From assembly GCF_020515625.1 (NCBI RefSeq), contig NZ_JAIWPJ010000001.1, positions 1,364,001 through 1,428,000 on the forward strand: DNA of 64,000 nt, written 5' to 3'. The position numbers and the translations under genes were made by a program. Shown here piece by piece: positions 18,363-27,847 of this stretch (position 1 is its first letter; every line of letters begins with the position of its first letter). The notes beneath the pieces are model-generated. The model was not told the DNA's origin. It saw only the letters and a list, made by a program, of their open reading frames with translations, and searched no databases. This DNA comes from Natrinema amylolyticum (lineage in GTDB: Archaea > Halobacteriota > Halobacteria > Halobacteriales > Natrialbaceae).

Positions 18363-19082
18363 TCAGGCGGGGACCCGCTCTCGCTCCTCGACGGCGTCGG
18401 AGCCGTCCTCGAGGGCGTCGAGCAAGAGGTCGACGTACCGGTCGCGGGCGGCCGAGGAGAACAGTTCGTGGCCGCCGTTGTAGAGAACGACGTGTTCGGC
18501 GGGCACCCGCTCGCCGATCGGTCGGAGGCTGACGACGGGATCGCGCAGCGAGCAGAAGACGACCGCGTCGTGGTCGATCGTCAGGAGGTCGGCCTGCGCG
18601 CGGCGGGTCTCCCGGACGAACGCCGGCGAGACCCACGACGGCGTCGTTTCGATCTGGTGATCCGTCGTCCGTTCGCCCAGCGCCGCCGCGTCGAGGTCGC
18701 CGATCGGGAGACAGGGGAACGTCGTCGGGAGCTTCGAGACCGCGTCCAACACCGGTTCCGGGAATCCCTCGCCGTACCCCCACCACGGACTCAGGTAGAC
18801 GTGATTGTCCGCGCCGTCTAAGGCCTGTGCGACGAGCGCGCCCGCGCTGTGGCCCAGTAGTTGGTACTCCTCAAGGTCGCGGACGTACTCGGCGACCGGC
18901 TCGAGCCAGTCGGCTTTGAAGTCCTCGATGTTCGTGGGGAGTTCGAACGCGTGGACCCGGTAGCCGGCCTCGGTCAACTGCCCGATGAGCCAACTGACGT
19001 TCTCGTGGGTCCAGCGGTTGCCCCAGCCCATGACGAAGACGAGTTCCTCGTCGCCGTCCTCGTTGAAGATCCGGTGTCGCAT
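18363..19082 (-). CDS. Alpha/beta hydrolase
   Basis: The 239-residue protein has the nucleophile elbow LLGHSAGALVA (about residue 78), an aspartate in CSLRDPVVS and a late histidine in YNGGHELFS, giving a full Ser-Asp-His triad in the expected order. The start region FVMGWGNRWTHENVSWLI matches the oxyanion segment. It should hydrolyse an ester or thioester; the substrate is unknown. The ATG at 19082 begins directly before the first core strand, and longer in-frame readings cross into a promoter-like gap. Confidence 0.82.
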   Translation of the reverse strand: MRHRIFNEDGDEELVFVMGWGNRWTHENVSWLIGQLTEAGYRVHAFELPTNIEDFKADWLEPVAEYVRDLEEYQLLGHSAGALVAQALDGADNHVYLSPWWGYGEGFPEPVLDAVSKLPTTFPCLPIGDLDAAALGERTTDHQIETTPSWVSPAFVRETRRAQADLLTIDHDAVVFCSLRDPVVSLRPIGERVPAEHVVLYNGGHELFSSAARDRYVDLLLDALEDGSDAVEERERVPA

Positions 19083-19261
19083 AGGTTTCCGTTCGCCGGG
19101 AACCGATAAAAAACCTGATCTCTCGACGCGGTGTTCGAGACGGTCACGCCGTCGTGGCGGTTCGGCTGCGACCGAGTCGGGCGCGAACCCGCGGAACCGC
19201 CGGCGGGCACACGACCGCCCACTGAGAAACGACTTTGCGCGTCGACGCCCAAGGGAGCGCA

Positions 19262-19957
19262 ATGACTGGATTTGACCGCAGTGACGCGGTCGACCGCCTC
19301 GAGGGGATCGTCGATACTGTCGCGAACGAGCGGATGCCGGTGCCGGTCCGCGAGGTGTGGGCCTTCGGCGACGTCGCGCTCGGCCTCGATCCCGTCGAGC
19401 GCCTGGACGTCTACGTCACCAAGGACGTCCTGTTGCGCGACGACAGCGAGTCGACCGGCTCGAGCGCCGGGGGCGACTCGGACGAGCGGGATCCGAGCGC
19501 CCGGTTCCGCGAGTCCCACGGCATCGAGGGCGTCGGCAAGTCCGTTCGCGCGGACTGGGCGGCCGAGTTCCCCGAGTACCTCCGGGCCAACGCGAACGGC
19601 CACGCCGCGCCCGAACAGTGTCTGGCCGCGCACCTCCTCCCGGCGGACGAGCCCGTCCACCTCGAGGTCTGTAACTCGCCGTTCGAGGACAACGTTACCC
19701 AGCGTCTGCGCGGCGCGCAACTGCGCGAGGATTACACCCAGTTGCTCGACCCGCGCGGGGTCTGTCTCTGGGCCGAGGGCACCAGAAGCGACGAGGCGTT
19801 CCGGAAGCTCCGCGAGGGCGAACTGGCCCTGCCGACGCTGTCGGCCGCCCTCGAGATGCTCGGCATGGACGACGACAAGGCCGAGACGGCCGCACGGGAA
19901 CTCCACGCGTGGCGCGAACGACAAGACGGCGTGACGGTTCGCGGCGACGTGGTCTGA
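19262..19957 (+). CDS. Conserved haloarchaeal protein of unknown function (DUF7095-like)
   Basis: This soluble, acidic 231-residue protein starts MTGFDRSDAVDRLEGIVDT. A conserved block VPVREVWAFGDVALGLDPVERLDVYVTKD looks like a small alpha/beta fold, and the C-terminal helices contain KAETAARELHAWRERQD. I know it as a widespread haloarchaeal family of unknown role, but the family number is from memory. It has no membrane segment or metal motif. The final helices converge on a small regulator gene that ends 17 bases away. Confidence 0.6.
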   Translation: MTGFDRSDAVDRLEGIVDTVANERMPVPVREVWAFGDVALGLDPVERLDVYVTKDVLLRDDSESTGSSAGGDSDERDPSARFRESHGIEGVGKSVRADWAAEFPEYLRANANGHAAPEQCLAAHLLPADEPVHLEVCNSPFEDNVTQRLRGAQLREDYTQLLDPRGVCLWAEGTRSDEAFRKLREGELALPTLSAALEMLGMDDDKAETAARELHAWRERQDGVTVRGDVV

Positions 19958-19974
19958 CGCCGCCGGGATCCGTC

Positions 19975-20337
19975 TCACGCGTTCTGTAGGTCCCGAACGA
20001 TCGCGCGAACCCGCTCGAGCCGGTCTGCCACCGTGGCGCGATCGACGCGGACGACGCCGCTTCGGCGATCGTACTCGACCAGACCGGCCTCGTCCAGCTT
20101 CGGGAGGTGAACGTGGCGGAGTTCCGTCGCGACGCAGTGCTCGTCGGTGCTGTCCCCGTCGTCAGCGGCCGTTTCCGGGGCCCGCTCGACGACGTACTCG
20201 ACGAGTTCCTCGTTCGTGACGACCTCCGTCTCCGTCCGCATCACGTACCGGCAGAGCGATCGGCGATGGGGATCGCTCAGTACCTCGAACGACGCGTCGA
20301 TCGACTCCCCGGGCGGCGTTCCGTCCCTGTCATTCAT
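19975..20337 (-). CDS. Winged-helix-like regulator (DUF7344 type)
   Basis: The 120-residue protein has ASFEVLSDPHRRSLCRYVM, then an acidic insertion, and TELRHVHLPKLDEAGLVEYDRRSGVVR, the recognition pattern of the same small regulator family as the products at 914 and 38179. It ends with a helix DRLERVRAIVRDLQ. The ATG at 20337 was chosen over a longer frame because it matches the family start. It is divergent from the HTH-10 regulator at 20477, so the 139 bases between them should hold both promoters. Confidence 0.75.
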   Translation of the reverse strand: MNDRDGTPPGESIDASFEVLSDPHRRSLCRYVMRTETEVVTNEELVEYVVERAPETAADDGDSTDEHCVATELRHVHLPKLDEAGLVEYDRRSGVVRVDRATVADRLERVRAIVRDLQNA

Positions 20338-20476
20338 TGTATACCAATGGACGGTTCCATCGGATAGGGGCGGCGCGGAAGTATTCACGTCCTTTATGAA
20401 GGATGGTGATTTTCCATGCAAATTCGAGCCAAAAGTAAGAAACCGTACTGCGACCTTCCGAGAGACAACCGCTAGT

Positions 20477-21145
20477 ATGCTACTCGCTACGCTCCTGGTC
20501 GACTATCCCATCTTGCGTGACACGCTCTCGCAGGCGCCCGATATCGAACTCACGTGGGAACAATCGGATCTCACCGGAGACGGCGGCCATCAGATGCTCG
20601 TTTGGATCGACGGCGAGGGATTCGAGGCGTTCGACGCCGGCCTCGAAGCCGATCCGACCGTCACCGCGGCACCCCCCGTGGTCGAGTTCGACGGTCGTCG
20701 CCTCTATCAACTCTCGTTGACGTCCGACGGCCAGCGGATGAGCGTCTATCCGACCGTGATCGAAGAAGGCGGCGTCTTACACGAGGTGACCGCGACGCAC
20801 GAGGGCTGGTACTTCCGCGTCGCCTTTCCGAGCGACGAGGCGCTCGAGCGATTTCACGCCTTCTTCGTGGAGCACGGTCTGGCGGTCGAAATTCGGGAAC
20901 TGTACGACAAGAGCGAGTCGTCCGAGCCGGCGGGGTCGCGCTCGCAGTACGGGATAACGGACCGGCAGCGCGAGGCACTCGTCGCCGCCGTCGACACCGG
21001 CTATCTCGACATCCCGCGGTCCTGTTCGCTGGCCGAACTCGGCGAGCGACTGGATATCTCGCCGAACGCGACGTCGGAACGCTTCCGGCGCGGCGTCAAG
21101 CGACTCGTCGAGAACACGGTGTACCCGAGCGACCGATCGCCGTAA
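20477..21145 (+). CDS. Bacterio-opsin-activator-like HTH-10 regulator
   Basis: The 222-residue protein has an N-terminal sensory half (residues 1-150, alpha/beta) and the C-terminal HTH-10 domain, recognised by GITDRQREALVAAVDTGYLDIPRS and LGERLDISPNATSERFRRGVKRL. Proteins of this layout are haloarchaeal transcription factors of the Bat family without PAS or GAF domains. Targets are unknown. The ATG at 20477 was chosen; an in-frame ATG at about 20396 would add a poorly conserved basic leader. The neighbour on the other strand is another small regulator. Confidence 0.8.
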   Translation: MLLATLLVDYPILRDTLSQAPDIELTWEQSDLTGDGGHQMLVWIDGEGFEAFDAGLEADPTVTAAPPVVEFDGRRLYQLSLTSDGQRMSVYPTVIEEGGVLHEVTATHEGWYFRVAFPSDEALERFHAFFVEHGLAVEIRELYDKSESSEPAGSRSQYGITDRQREALVAAVDTGYLDIPRSCSLAELGERLDISPNATSERFRRGVKRLVENTVYPSDRSP

Positions 21146-21153
21146 CTCGCGGG

Positions 21154-22155
21154 TCACTCGTCCGGTTCGATACCGGGAACCGCGATCGCGTCCGGCGCCT
21201 CCGAGACGAGCCACGCCGGCACGACTCGAGTGAGGACGACCATTCCGGTCAGTTCGACGAGCGTCTGGGTGACGACGACCGCCGGGGCCAGCTCGTAGCC
21301 CGCGGGAAGGGCGAGCGCCAGCGGAAGGACGACCAGCGAATTTCGCGTCACGGCGGTAAAGACGAGCGCGCGGCTCTCGCCGGTATCCAATCGGAGGAGC
21401 CCGGCCACCGCTCGACCGAGCAGCGGCATGATGACGAGGAAGGCGACGTACACCGGGACGACTGCGGCGATCTGTTCGATCGAGCCCCGAACCCGGGGGA
21501 GCTGTGAGGCGATCACGACCAGCAGGGTCGCGCCCATCATCGGGACCGGGAACCACCCCATCGCGGCCTGCCACCGGCGGCCGGTTTTCGACCGCATCGC
21601 TCCCAGTTCGGTGAGCCACGCGAGCGCCAGCGGGAGGGCGATGAGCAGGAGAAACGCCTCGAGGAACGGTTCGGGCTCGACGACGGCGGCGATCCGACTT
21701 CCCATGAACAGCCAGAGGTAGACGGGCAAGAGGAGCAACTGCAGGGTCATCAGCGCCGGCGTCGCGGCAGTGATCTGCTCGGCATCTCCGCCGGCGAGGT
21801 CGGTGAACGCGATCACGTAGTCGATACAGGGCGTCAGCAACACCATGAACGCGCCGACGAGGACCACCGGCTCCCGCGGGAGAAATCGGGTGAGCCCGTA
21901 GACGACGACCGGGGCGACGAGGAAGTTCAGCCCGAGCGCGCCGGCCATGAACCGACCGTTCGTAAACGCCGCGCGAAACCGAACGAAGGGGATCTCGAGG
22001 AAGGTCACGTACAGTAACACCGCCAGAACGGGGGTGATGAGCCGCTCGAAGAGCGGCGCAGTCGCTGGTCGTCCCACCCCGATCCCGACGGCGAGCGCGA
22101 CTGCGACCGCGTAGACGGCGATCTGGTGGCGTTGCAACCACTCCGTCGAGTGCAT
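21154..22155 (-). CDS. Acr3/bile-acid-symporter family membrane carrier (arsenite-type)
   Basis: The 333-residue protein has about ten membrane segments and the motif LLTPCIDYVIAFTDLAGGDAEQ near residue 115, which carries the conserved cysteine of the Acr3 arsenite exporters. A second family block is ALVFTAVTRNSLVVLPLALALP. It may export arsenite or another oxyanion. No arsR, arsC or arsA gene is adjacent, so the arsenic role is only inferred from the family. The ATG at 22155 begins the first amphipathic segment. Confidence 0.8.
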   Translation of the reverse strand: MHSTEWLQRHQIAVYAVAVALAVGIGVGRPATAPLFERLITPVLAVLLYVTFLEIPFVRFRAAFTNGRFMAGALGLNFLVAPVVVYGLTRFLPREPVVLVGAFMVLLTPCIDYVIAFTDLAGGDAEQITAATPALMTLQLLLLPVYLWLFMGSRIAAVVEPEPFLEAFLLLIALPLALAWLTELGAMRSKTGRRWQAAMGWFPVPMMGATLLVVIASQLPRVRGSIEQIAAVVPVYVAFLVIMPLLGRAVAGLLRLDTGESRALVFTAVTRNSLVVLPLALALPAGYELAPAVVVTQTLVELTGMVVLTRVVPAWLVSEAPDAIAVPGIEPDE

Positions 22156-22214
22156 TATCGAGGGTAGGCGTGCGAATCGGAATAACGCAACGAAGTGACC
22201 GCCGATTTCGCAGC

Positions 22215-23003
22215 TCAGGGAACGTCGCTCCGTCGGAACCACTCCCCTGCCGCGACGAGGAGGGCGAGCGTCATCGCCGCGAGAATCCCCGCGCCGACGA
22301 GGTCGTAGCTCCCGTCGATCAACACCGCGTTCGGATCGTAGTACCGCATGGGAGCGATCGCGCCGATGACTTCGGCGTCGGTCCCGGTCAGGAGTGATTC
22401 GGACAGGAAGAGCGCGAACGTGACGCCGAGGGCGACTCGCTGTGCGATCGCCGCGCGGTCGAAGGCGACCGACGCGAGCAGGCCGATCCCGGCGCAGGCG
22501 AACAGATAGGGGATCGAGAGCAGGTGGACCGCGAGCACGTCCGCGGCGGCGAGGGGGTGGTCGATCAGTCGCGCGCCGACGTAGACGATGACCGGCGGCA
22601 CGAGGTTCGCGCCGACGATCGGCACCGCCATCGCGGCGAACCGTTCGCCGACCACTCGAGACCGGGAGATCGGCATCGAGAGCAGAACGTCCATCCGACC
22701 GCGATCGACGTCGTCGGCGATCGTTCCCGCCGTGGCGTAGGCCAGATACAGACCCAGCATGATGATCCAGCCGAACGTGTAGAGTTCGAACGAGAGGAAA
22801 CCGCCCAGACTCGCCATCGTCTGGACCCCCATCACCTGCAGGATCGGCTCCGGATAGGCCGCCAGCAGCTGGTCGAGGTCGACTTCGGCCTCGAAGGAGG
22901 GATAGACCCAGATGACCATCGCCGCGAGCAGGGAGAGCCCGATCGAGAGATAGAGACTGCCCCGGATCCGCCGGCGACCGTCGTACCGCGTCAGTTCAAA
23001 CAT
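22215..23003 (-). CDS. ABC-2 type transporter permease
   Basis: The 262-residue protein has six hydrophobic segments in the NosY/ABC-2 pattern. The DDVDRGRMDVLLSMPISRSRVV loop, typical of this family's contact with the ATPase, comes after the second or third helix. The start at 23003 lies inside the end of the ATPase gene (8-base overlap), so translation is coupled. Substrate unknown; such pairs often export drugs or peptides, or insert membrane proteins. Confidence 0.85.
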   Translation of the reverse strand: MFELTRYDGRRRIRGSLYLSIGLSLLAAMVIWVYPSFEAEVDLDQLLAAYPEPILQVMGVQTMASLGGFLSFELYTFGWIIMLGLYLAYATAGTIADDVDRGRMDVLLSMPISRSRVVGERFAAMAVPIVGANLVPPVIVYVGARLIDHPLAAADVLAVHLLSIPYLFACAGIGLLASVAFDRAAIAQRVALGVTFALFLSESLLTGTDAEVIGAIAPMRYYDPNAVLIDGSYDLVGAGILAAMTLALLVAAGEWFRRSDVP

Positions 23004-23991
23004 CGCCATCACCCGTGTCGCCCTCGCTCTCGCCACCGGCAGCGGCCACGCGATCGCCCTGCTCGTCCCGGTCGGTCGTCGCCGAACCGCCGTAGAACCG
23101 CATGAAGACCTCCTCGAGCGGTGCTTCCTCGATCGACAGGTCGAGCAGTCGATACTCTCGGAGCGCCTCGAGCAGGGCGTTGACGTCGCCGGTGAACGTG
23201 AATGTATACTCGCTTCCCGTCCCGGCGTCCGTCGTCTCCGCCGCACCGACTGCGGTCTCGAGGTCGTGGACGCCGTCGATCTCGAGGGCCTCAGTCGGGA
23301 TCGGTGCTGCCGTCCGCAGGCGAACGACTTTGCCGCTCCTGTCGAGCAGCGATTCCACCGGTTCGACGGCGACGAGTCGGCCGTTCCGGATGATACCGAC
23401 GCGATCGCAGAGCCGTCGCACCTCGCTCAGGATGTGCGACGAAAAAAACACCGTCATCCCTTGCTCCCGTTCGGCCCGCAGGAACTCGTTGAATCGCTGT
23501 TGTAACAGCGGATCCAGCCCGCTCGTGGGCTCGTCTAAAATCACCAGATCGGGGTCGTGCATGAACGTCACCACCAGCCCCAGCTTCTGGACGTTCCCCC
23601 GCGAGTACTCCCGGACCTCGCGGTCCAGCGGCGGGTCGAACAGCTCGAGCAACTCGTCGCTGCGCTCGTCGCCCTTGATCGACGCGTGCAGGTCGATGAT
23701 CTCCCGTCCGGTCGCGGTCTCGTCGAACGCCGGGTCGTCTGGAAGGTAGCCGAGCCGACGCTTGGCCTCGAGCAGTTGCTCCTCGTCGGTCACGTCCCGT
23801 CCGAGCAGTCGGGCCGTTCCGGCGGTCGGCGAGAGCAGTCCGAGCAGCGTCCGGATCGTCGTCGTTTTCCCCGCACCGTTCGGTCCGAGGTAGCCGAAGA
23901 TCTCGCCGCGCTCGACGTCGAACGTGACGCCGTCGTTGGCGAGCACCTCGCCGTAGTCTTTCGTGAGGCTCTCGAGTTCGATCGCGGCCAT
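22996..23991 (-). CDS. ABC-2 type transporter ATP-binding protein
   Basis: The 331-residue ATPase has Walker A GPNGAGKTT, a Q-loop glutamine-less variant in LGYLPDDPAFDE, the signature YSRGNVQKLGLV, Walker B LVILDEPTSGLD and the H-loop SSHILSEV. The C-terminal hundred residues contain the usual DUF4162-like alpha/beta extension, and the tail is acidic. It pairs with the permease gene that overlaps its 3' end. The ATG at 23991 directly precedes the first ATPase strand. Confidence 0.88.
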   Translation of the reverse strand: MAAIELESLTKDYGEVLANDGVTFDVERGEIFGYLGPNGAGKTTTIRTLLGLLSPTAGTARLLGRDVTDEEQLLEAKRRLGYLPDDPAFDETATGREIIDLHASIKGDERSDELLELFDPPLDREVREYSRGNVQKLGLVVTFMHDPDLVILDEPTSGLDPLLQQRFNEFLRAEREQGMTVFFSSHILSEVRRLCDRVGIIRNGRLVAVEPVESLLDRSGKVVRLRTAAPIPTEALEIDGVHDLETAVGAAETTDAGTGSEYTFTFTGDVNALLEALREYRLLDLSIEEAPLEEVFMRFYGGSATTDRDEQGDRVAAAGGESEGDTGDGDV

Positions 23992-24160
23992 ACGTCCCCT
24001 TGGCGGGCTGATACCATTGCTGTGGCGGTCCACCGGCCGGTCGCGGATCGACGGACACGCTTATTCGATTTGGCGTGGTATCAATACGCACGGTTCGGCG
24101 ACCGTGCCGACGGTGAATCGAACGGTGACAACGGCTCCGACACGCAACACACCGATCACG

Positions 24161-24556
24161 ATGACAGCCACGACCGACTGGGCGGACCGATACCTCGAGC
24201 GAAAACTGAACGCACCGGTCCACGACGACGACGCGGCCGCGCTCGGCTTCGAACCCGAGGCCAGCGAGTACATGGACGATCTGTCGACGTTCGACCTCGC
24301 GGACCTGTCTCGCGACCGCCGCATCGAGTCCCTCGAGGCGACCGTCCGCGCGCTCGTCGACGCGATGGAGAGCGAAGACGGCGTCGCCGACCGCCGCTGT
24401 GGAATCCGCCGCGCCGTCGCCTACAGCGACGACGAACCGATCGTCGGCCTGATCGACGGCCTCGGCGAAGTGATTAGCCTCGACCGGGAGACGGCCGCAC
24501 TCGTCGCGTTCGCATACCACCTCGAGCCGGACTCGCGGGCGGAAACCGGCGACTGA
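24161..24556 (+). CDS. Small haloarchaeal protein of unknown function
   Basis: A soluble, acidic, mostly helical 131-residue protein. Its central region LADLSRDRRIESLEATVRALVDAME looks like a short coiled coil, followed by a beta-rich half (AYSDDEPIVGLIDGLGEVISL). I do not recognise a domain. The ATG at 24161 fits the family-like beginning MTATTDWADRYLERKL; the open frame further upstream is low-complexity. Divergent from the ABC-2 operon across 169 bases. Confidence 0.6.
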   Translation: MTATTDWADRYLERKLNAPVHDDDAAALGFEPEASEYMDDLSTFDLADLSRDRRIESLEATVRALVDAMESEDGVADRRCGIRRAVAYSDDEPIVGLIDGLGEVISLDRETAALVAFAYHLEPDSRAETGD

Positions 24557-24634
24557 AGAGAACAGAGAACAGAGGCGGGAGTGGGGAGAGGAGGGGCCCG
24601 GCAACGGTCCACCCCCTCCCCCTCGAGCGGCGGG

Positions 24635-25438
24635 CTACGACTTCGGAACGCGGCCGACGGTGACGTAAAACGGCACTCGCTCGGTCCGCCGGTAGTCGCG
24701 GTCGCGCATCTGCTCGATCACGTCCCGCCCCATCTCGCGCCACGACCCGCGGAGGTCGTCGTACTCGCCTTCGGTCAGCGCGCCGGCGAGCAACGTCGCC
24801 CGATCGTCGGCCAGTCCGTCACCGGTCGCCTTGCGGCGGGCGGCCGTCAGCGCGCCGTCGCTGTACGGCGGCTCGACCGTCCGAACGTGGTCGTATCGGC
24901 GGGTTTCGAGCACCTCGAGTCCCGCCGCGTCGAACGCCTCGCGGGCGTCGTCCCCGAGCGCGACGTCCGTATTCACGCCGTCGAGATAGGCTCGCCGCGC
25001 GCGGCGCTCGAGGGCCCCCTCCGCGTCGACGCTCGAGTCGATCTCGACCGCGGCGTTGTCGGGCTCGACGGCCGCGACGAGGTCCGTCGAGACGCGCGCG
25101 AACTCGGTCAGCGCGGCCGCGGGCTCGGGCAGGTTGATCAGTAACGCCTGACAGACGACGAGATCGACGGTATCGTCGGGGAAGGGAAGCTGAAAGGCGT
25201 CGCCGGCGACGACCGGGACGTGCTCGCCCGCGGCCGCGAGCAGGTCCGGATCGGCGTCGCAGCCGATCACCTCGCCCGGCGACTCCGCTGCGAGGACGCG
25301 ACTCAGCTCGCCGGTTCCACAGCCTACGTCCAGAATCCGGTCGCGAGACTCGAGGGCGAGCGGCTCGAGCGCGTCGCGGGAATCGCCCCACATCCCCTCG
25401 CGGGTCCGGCTAAGGTAGGATTCGGAGAACTCGCGCAC
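24635..25438 (-). CDS. SAM-dependent class I methyltransferase
   Basis: The 267-residue enzyme has motif I ILDVGCGTGELSRVLA at about residue 36, motif II VIGCDADPDLL, and LPFPDDTVDLVVCQALLINLPEP as motifs III-IV, in the order of UbiE/COQ5-like methyltransferases. The C-terminal half is helical and substrate-specific. The target is unknown: it could be a small metabolite or a quinone precursor. The gene is single, flanked by the small unknown gene at 24161 and a 237-base gap. Confidence 0.85.
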   Translation of the reverse strand: MREFSESYLSRTREGMWGDSRDALEPLALESRDRILDVGCGTGELSRVLAAESPGEVIGCDADPDLLAAAGEHVPVVAGDAFQLPFPDDTVDLVVCQALLINLPEPAAALTEFARVSTDLVAAVEPDNAAVEIDSSVDAEGALERRARRAYLDGVNTDVALGDDAREAFDAAGLEVLETRRYDHVRTVEPPYSDGALTAARRKATGDGLADDRATLLAGALTEGEYDDLRGSWREMGRDVIEQMRDRDYRRTERVPFYVTVGRVPKS

Positions 25439-25675
25439 GGCCGGTAGTACTGGCGTCTCGAGTAAAAACGGGTCGGTTTCTCGAACGCTCGAGGCGGGGC
25501 GGAGTTACCACCCTTTCCGGCGAACCCGTCCATTCGTTGTATTCTCGTCGCGTCGACGAGGCGGATCCGCTTCGCTCTTCTATCGCAAGCGATCGCCGAG
25601 GACCGTGCTCGGAGCGACGGGTCGCCGGTCACGATACCGGACGTCGCGTGCGCTCGCCGAGCGCGGCTCGCGTCC

Positions 25676-26566
25676 TTACAGTTGTACCGGCTCCGCCTGT
25701 CGGAGCTCTTTGACCTTCTCGATGTTCCACGCGAAGCCGCGGCCGTCCTCCGTCGGCGTCTCGAGCGCGAACGGAAGGTCCCGCAGACCGGGGTGGTTCA
25801 CGATCGCTTTCATGCCGTCCTCGCCGATGTAGCCCTCGCCGATGTGGGCGTGTTCGTCCTTGTGAGTGCCCACGTCGTGTTTCGAGTCGTTGAGGTGGAT
25901 GTACTCGAGGTACTCCAGTCCGACCTCGTCGTCGAAGCGGCCGACGGTCTCGTCGACCGCCTCGGGCGTCGTGAGATCGTTGCCCGCGACGAGCGTGTGA
26001 GCGGTATCGATGCAGATCCCGATGTCCGTCTCGGTGCGGTCGATGATCCCCGCGAGGTGCTCGAACTCGCCGCCGAGTTTCGTGCCGCTGCCCGCGTCGG
26101 ACTCGATGAGAATCGTCACGTCCTCGGGCACCTCGAGTTCGTCGATCAGGCTCGCCGCGTTGTCGAGACCACCCTCGACGCCCGCGCCGGTGTGAGCCCC
26201 GAGGTGGACGTTTACGTACGGAATCCCGAGTCGCGCGGCGGCGTCGAGCTCCGCCTGCATGCTCTCCTTGGACTTCCGTCGGAGGTCGTCCTTGGGTGTA
26301 CAGAGATTGACGAGATAGGCCGAGTGGATGACCCACGGCCCCTCGAGTCGCTCGTCGCTCTCCTCGCGAAAGCCCTCGGCGGCCTCGTCGCTGATCTCGG
26401 GTTGGGCCCAGACCTGCGGCGAGGTCGTGAATATCTGCCCGCAGTTGCCGCCGAAGGCGGTCTGGCGGTGGACCGCGTTGCGCAGATCGTCGTACGGCGG
26501 TGTTTCCTCGTCGGACGAGACGCGCGAACCGGAGATTGAAACGTGTGCGCCGACCTTCATCGTCAT
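25676..26566 (-). CDS. nfo: Endonuclease IV (AP endonuclease)
   Basis: The 296-residue TIM-barrel enzyme begins [13 protein letters not shown] and has [39 protein letters not shown] and [22 protein letters not shown], the segments that carry the zinc-binding histidines, aspartates and glutamates of endonuclease IV. It cuts the DNA backbone 5' to abasic sites in base excision repair. The start at 26566 (MTMKVG) or at 26560 (MKVG) are equally likely. The gene stands alone, next to the palindromic repeat element. Confidence 0.93.
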   Translation of the reverse strand: MTMKVGAHVSISGSRVSSDEETPPYDDLRNAVHRQTAFGGNCGQIFTTSPQVWAQPEISDEAAEGFREESDERLEGPWVIHSAYLVNLCTPKDDLRRKSKESMQAELDAAARLGIPYVNVHLGAHTGAGVEGGLDNAASLIDELEVPEDVTILIESDAGSGTKLGGEFEHLAGIIDRTETDIGICIDTAHTLVAGNDLTTPEAVDETVGRFDDEVGLEYLEYIHLNDSKHDVGTHKDEHAHIGEGYIGEDGMKAIVNHPGLRDLPFALETPTEDGRGFAWNIEKVKELRQAEPVQL

Positions 26567-26653
26567 TGAATTCTCGTCAGTACCGGGCCGTGATAGGTAT
26601 AACGGAGCGACTCGAATGTGGACGGCAGCTCCATATCTGGCCGATAGACGTGC

Positions 26654-26965
26654 GGTGGCGCGTGCTGTGCTACGGTTCGCCACTGGCGAACCGTCGCTCG
26701 AAGCCGCGCGAGGGATGAGCGAACGTAGTGAGCGAATCGGCTGGGGAGGACGTGGCGTTCCTAGTTGCCAGAAGCAGGTGTAGCCGTTTCCTCCACTATG
26801 AGTCAACCTGCCGGTTCAAAATCGATTACCAGTTCTTATACTGGAACCTAGGGATTCCCACACCCACCCCAGCCGATTCGCTCGGTCACGCTTCCCTCGC
26901 TCATCCCTCGCGCGGTGTTCTCCTGCGATTCACTGGTCGTTCATCGCAGGACAGCACGCGCCACC
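26654..26965. repeat. Palindromic structured element, copy 1
   Basis: The element is bounded by perfect 15-base inverted ends (GGTGGCGCGTGCTGT at 26654-26668 and its complement at 26951-26965). Inside, from left to right, are a perfect hairpin with nine-base stem (26673-26681 with 26685-26693), a long left arm (26704-26771), a variable centre, a right arm (26841-26915) and a second hairpin with nine-base stem (26921-26929 with 26943-26951). The arms pair perfectly over 26704-26722/26897-26915 and 26730-26746/26867-26883. A second copy is at 48537-48836. No transposase is encoded, so it could be a MITE-like element or a source of a structured RNA. Short open frames inside it are not believable as genes. 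Confidence 0.75.
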
Positions 26966-27010
26966 ACGACAGTCACTCGAGTCACGCGACGAGCGATCGA
27001 TCACTGATTG

Positions 27011-27847
27011 TCACCGTTCACCCGCCTCGAGCGCCTCCCGATCCCGAACCCACGCGTCGCTGCCGAATTTCCGCTCGGCGAGGTCCCGCGCGGCCTCGAG
27101 TTCGCCGTCCCGCCACGTCGATTCCTCGGCGTCACACCAGTCCCGCAGCGACTCGGCGATCGTCCCGACCGCTTCGTCCCGGTCGATCCCCGCCTCGTCG
27201 CGGATGCTCGTCACGCGATCAGTGAAGGTCGACTTCTCGAGATCGGTGTCGAAGACGCCGACGTGTTTCCGGGGCTCGAGAGCGTAGCTGATCGAGCCGT
27301 GCTGGATGACGACGTCGCGCTGGCGGTACTGAGCGTTGCCGCTGATCTTTTTCGCCTCGCTGCCCGCGTCCGCCGGCGCGACGATGTCGTGGGCCGGGTT
27401 GATGTCCCGCAGATAGCACGAGGGCTGGTAGATGGCGTCCTGCTCGGCCGATGCGAAGGCGGCGTCGACGCCCATTCGATCGAACGCCTCGAGGATCGGC
27501 TCGCAGAACAGTTCGTAACAGTCCATCAGGTTCCCCGGGACCTCGTCGGCGGGAGCGACGATCGTATACGAGATGTCGGCATAGCGGTCGTGATAGATCC
27601 CGCCGCCGCCGGTCTGCCGTCGCGTCACGTCGATCCCCTCCCGCTCGCAGAACTCCCAGTCGACCGTGTCGGCGTCCTGTCGATACCCCAGCGAGAGCGT
27701 GCTCGGCTCCCACGAGTACGTGCGGACGGTTCGAACGTCGTCCTCGAGCGCCGTTCGCGCGGCTATTTCCTCGATGGCCATCTGCGTTGCCCCGTCGCGG
27801 GGCTCGTCCCGGATCAGTCGCCAGTCCCGATCGGCCAGTGTCGTCAT
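27011..27847 (-). CDS. lplA: Lipoate-protein ligase A
   Basis: The 278-residue protein has the lipoate-binding motif RRQTGGGGIYHD, the catalytic lysine segment KKISGNAQYRQ and VIQHGSISY, in the biotin/lipoate ligase fold. It activates lipoate with ATP and attaches it to E2 or GcvH proteins. It lies about 4 kb from the fused 2-oxoacid dehydrogenase E1 at 31681, whose complex would need lipoylated E2, though no E2 gene is in the window. The ATG at 27847 was preferred; 27859 is four codons upstream. Confidence 0.9.
   Translation of the reverse strand: MTTLADRDWRLIRDEPRDGATQMAIEEIAARTALEDDVRTVRTYSWEPSTLSLGYRQDADTVDWEFCEREGIDVTRRQTGGGGIYHDRYADISYTIVAPADEVPGNLMDCYELFCEPILEAFDRMGVDAAFASAEQDAIYQPSCYLRDINPAHDIVAPADAGSEAKKISGNAQYRQRDVVIQHGSISYALEPRKHVGVFDTDLEKSTFTDRVTSIRDEAGIDRDEAVGTIAESLRDWCDAEESTWRDGELEAARDLAERKFGSDAWVRDREALEAGER

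Noticed and set aside
26728-27225. Small open frame starting MSESAGED inside palindromic element 1, similar to one starting MSERPEGANESAGEG in element 2
   Set aside because: The similarity comes from the shared palindromic arm; the frames diverge in the variable centre, so they are not conserved proteins.
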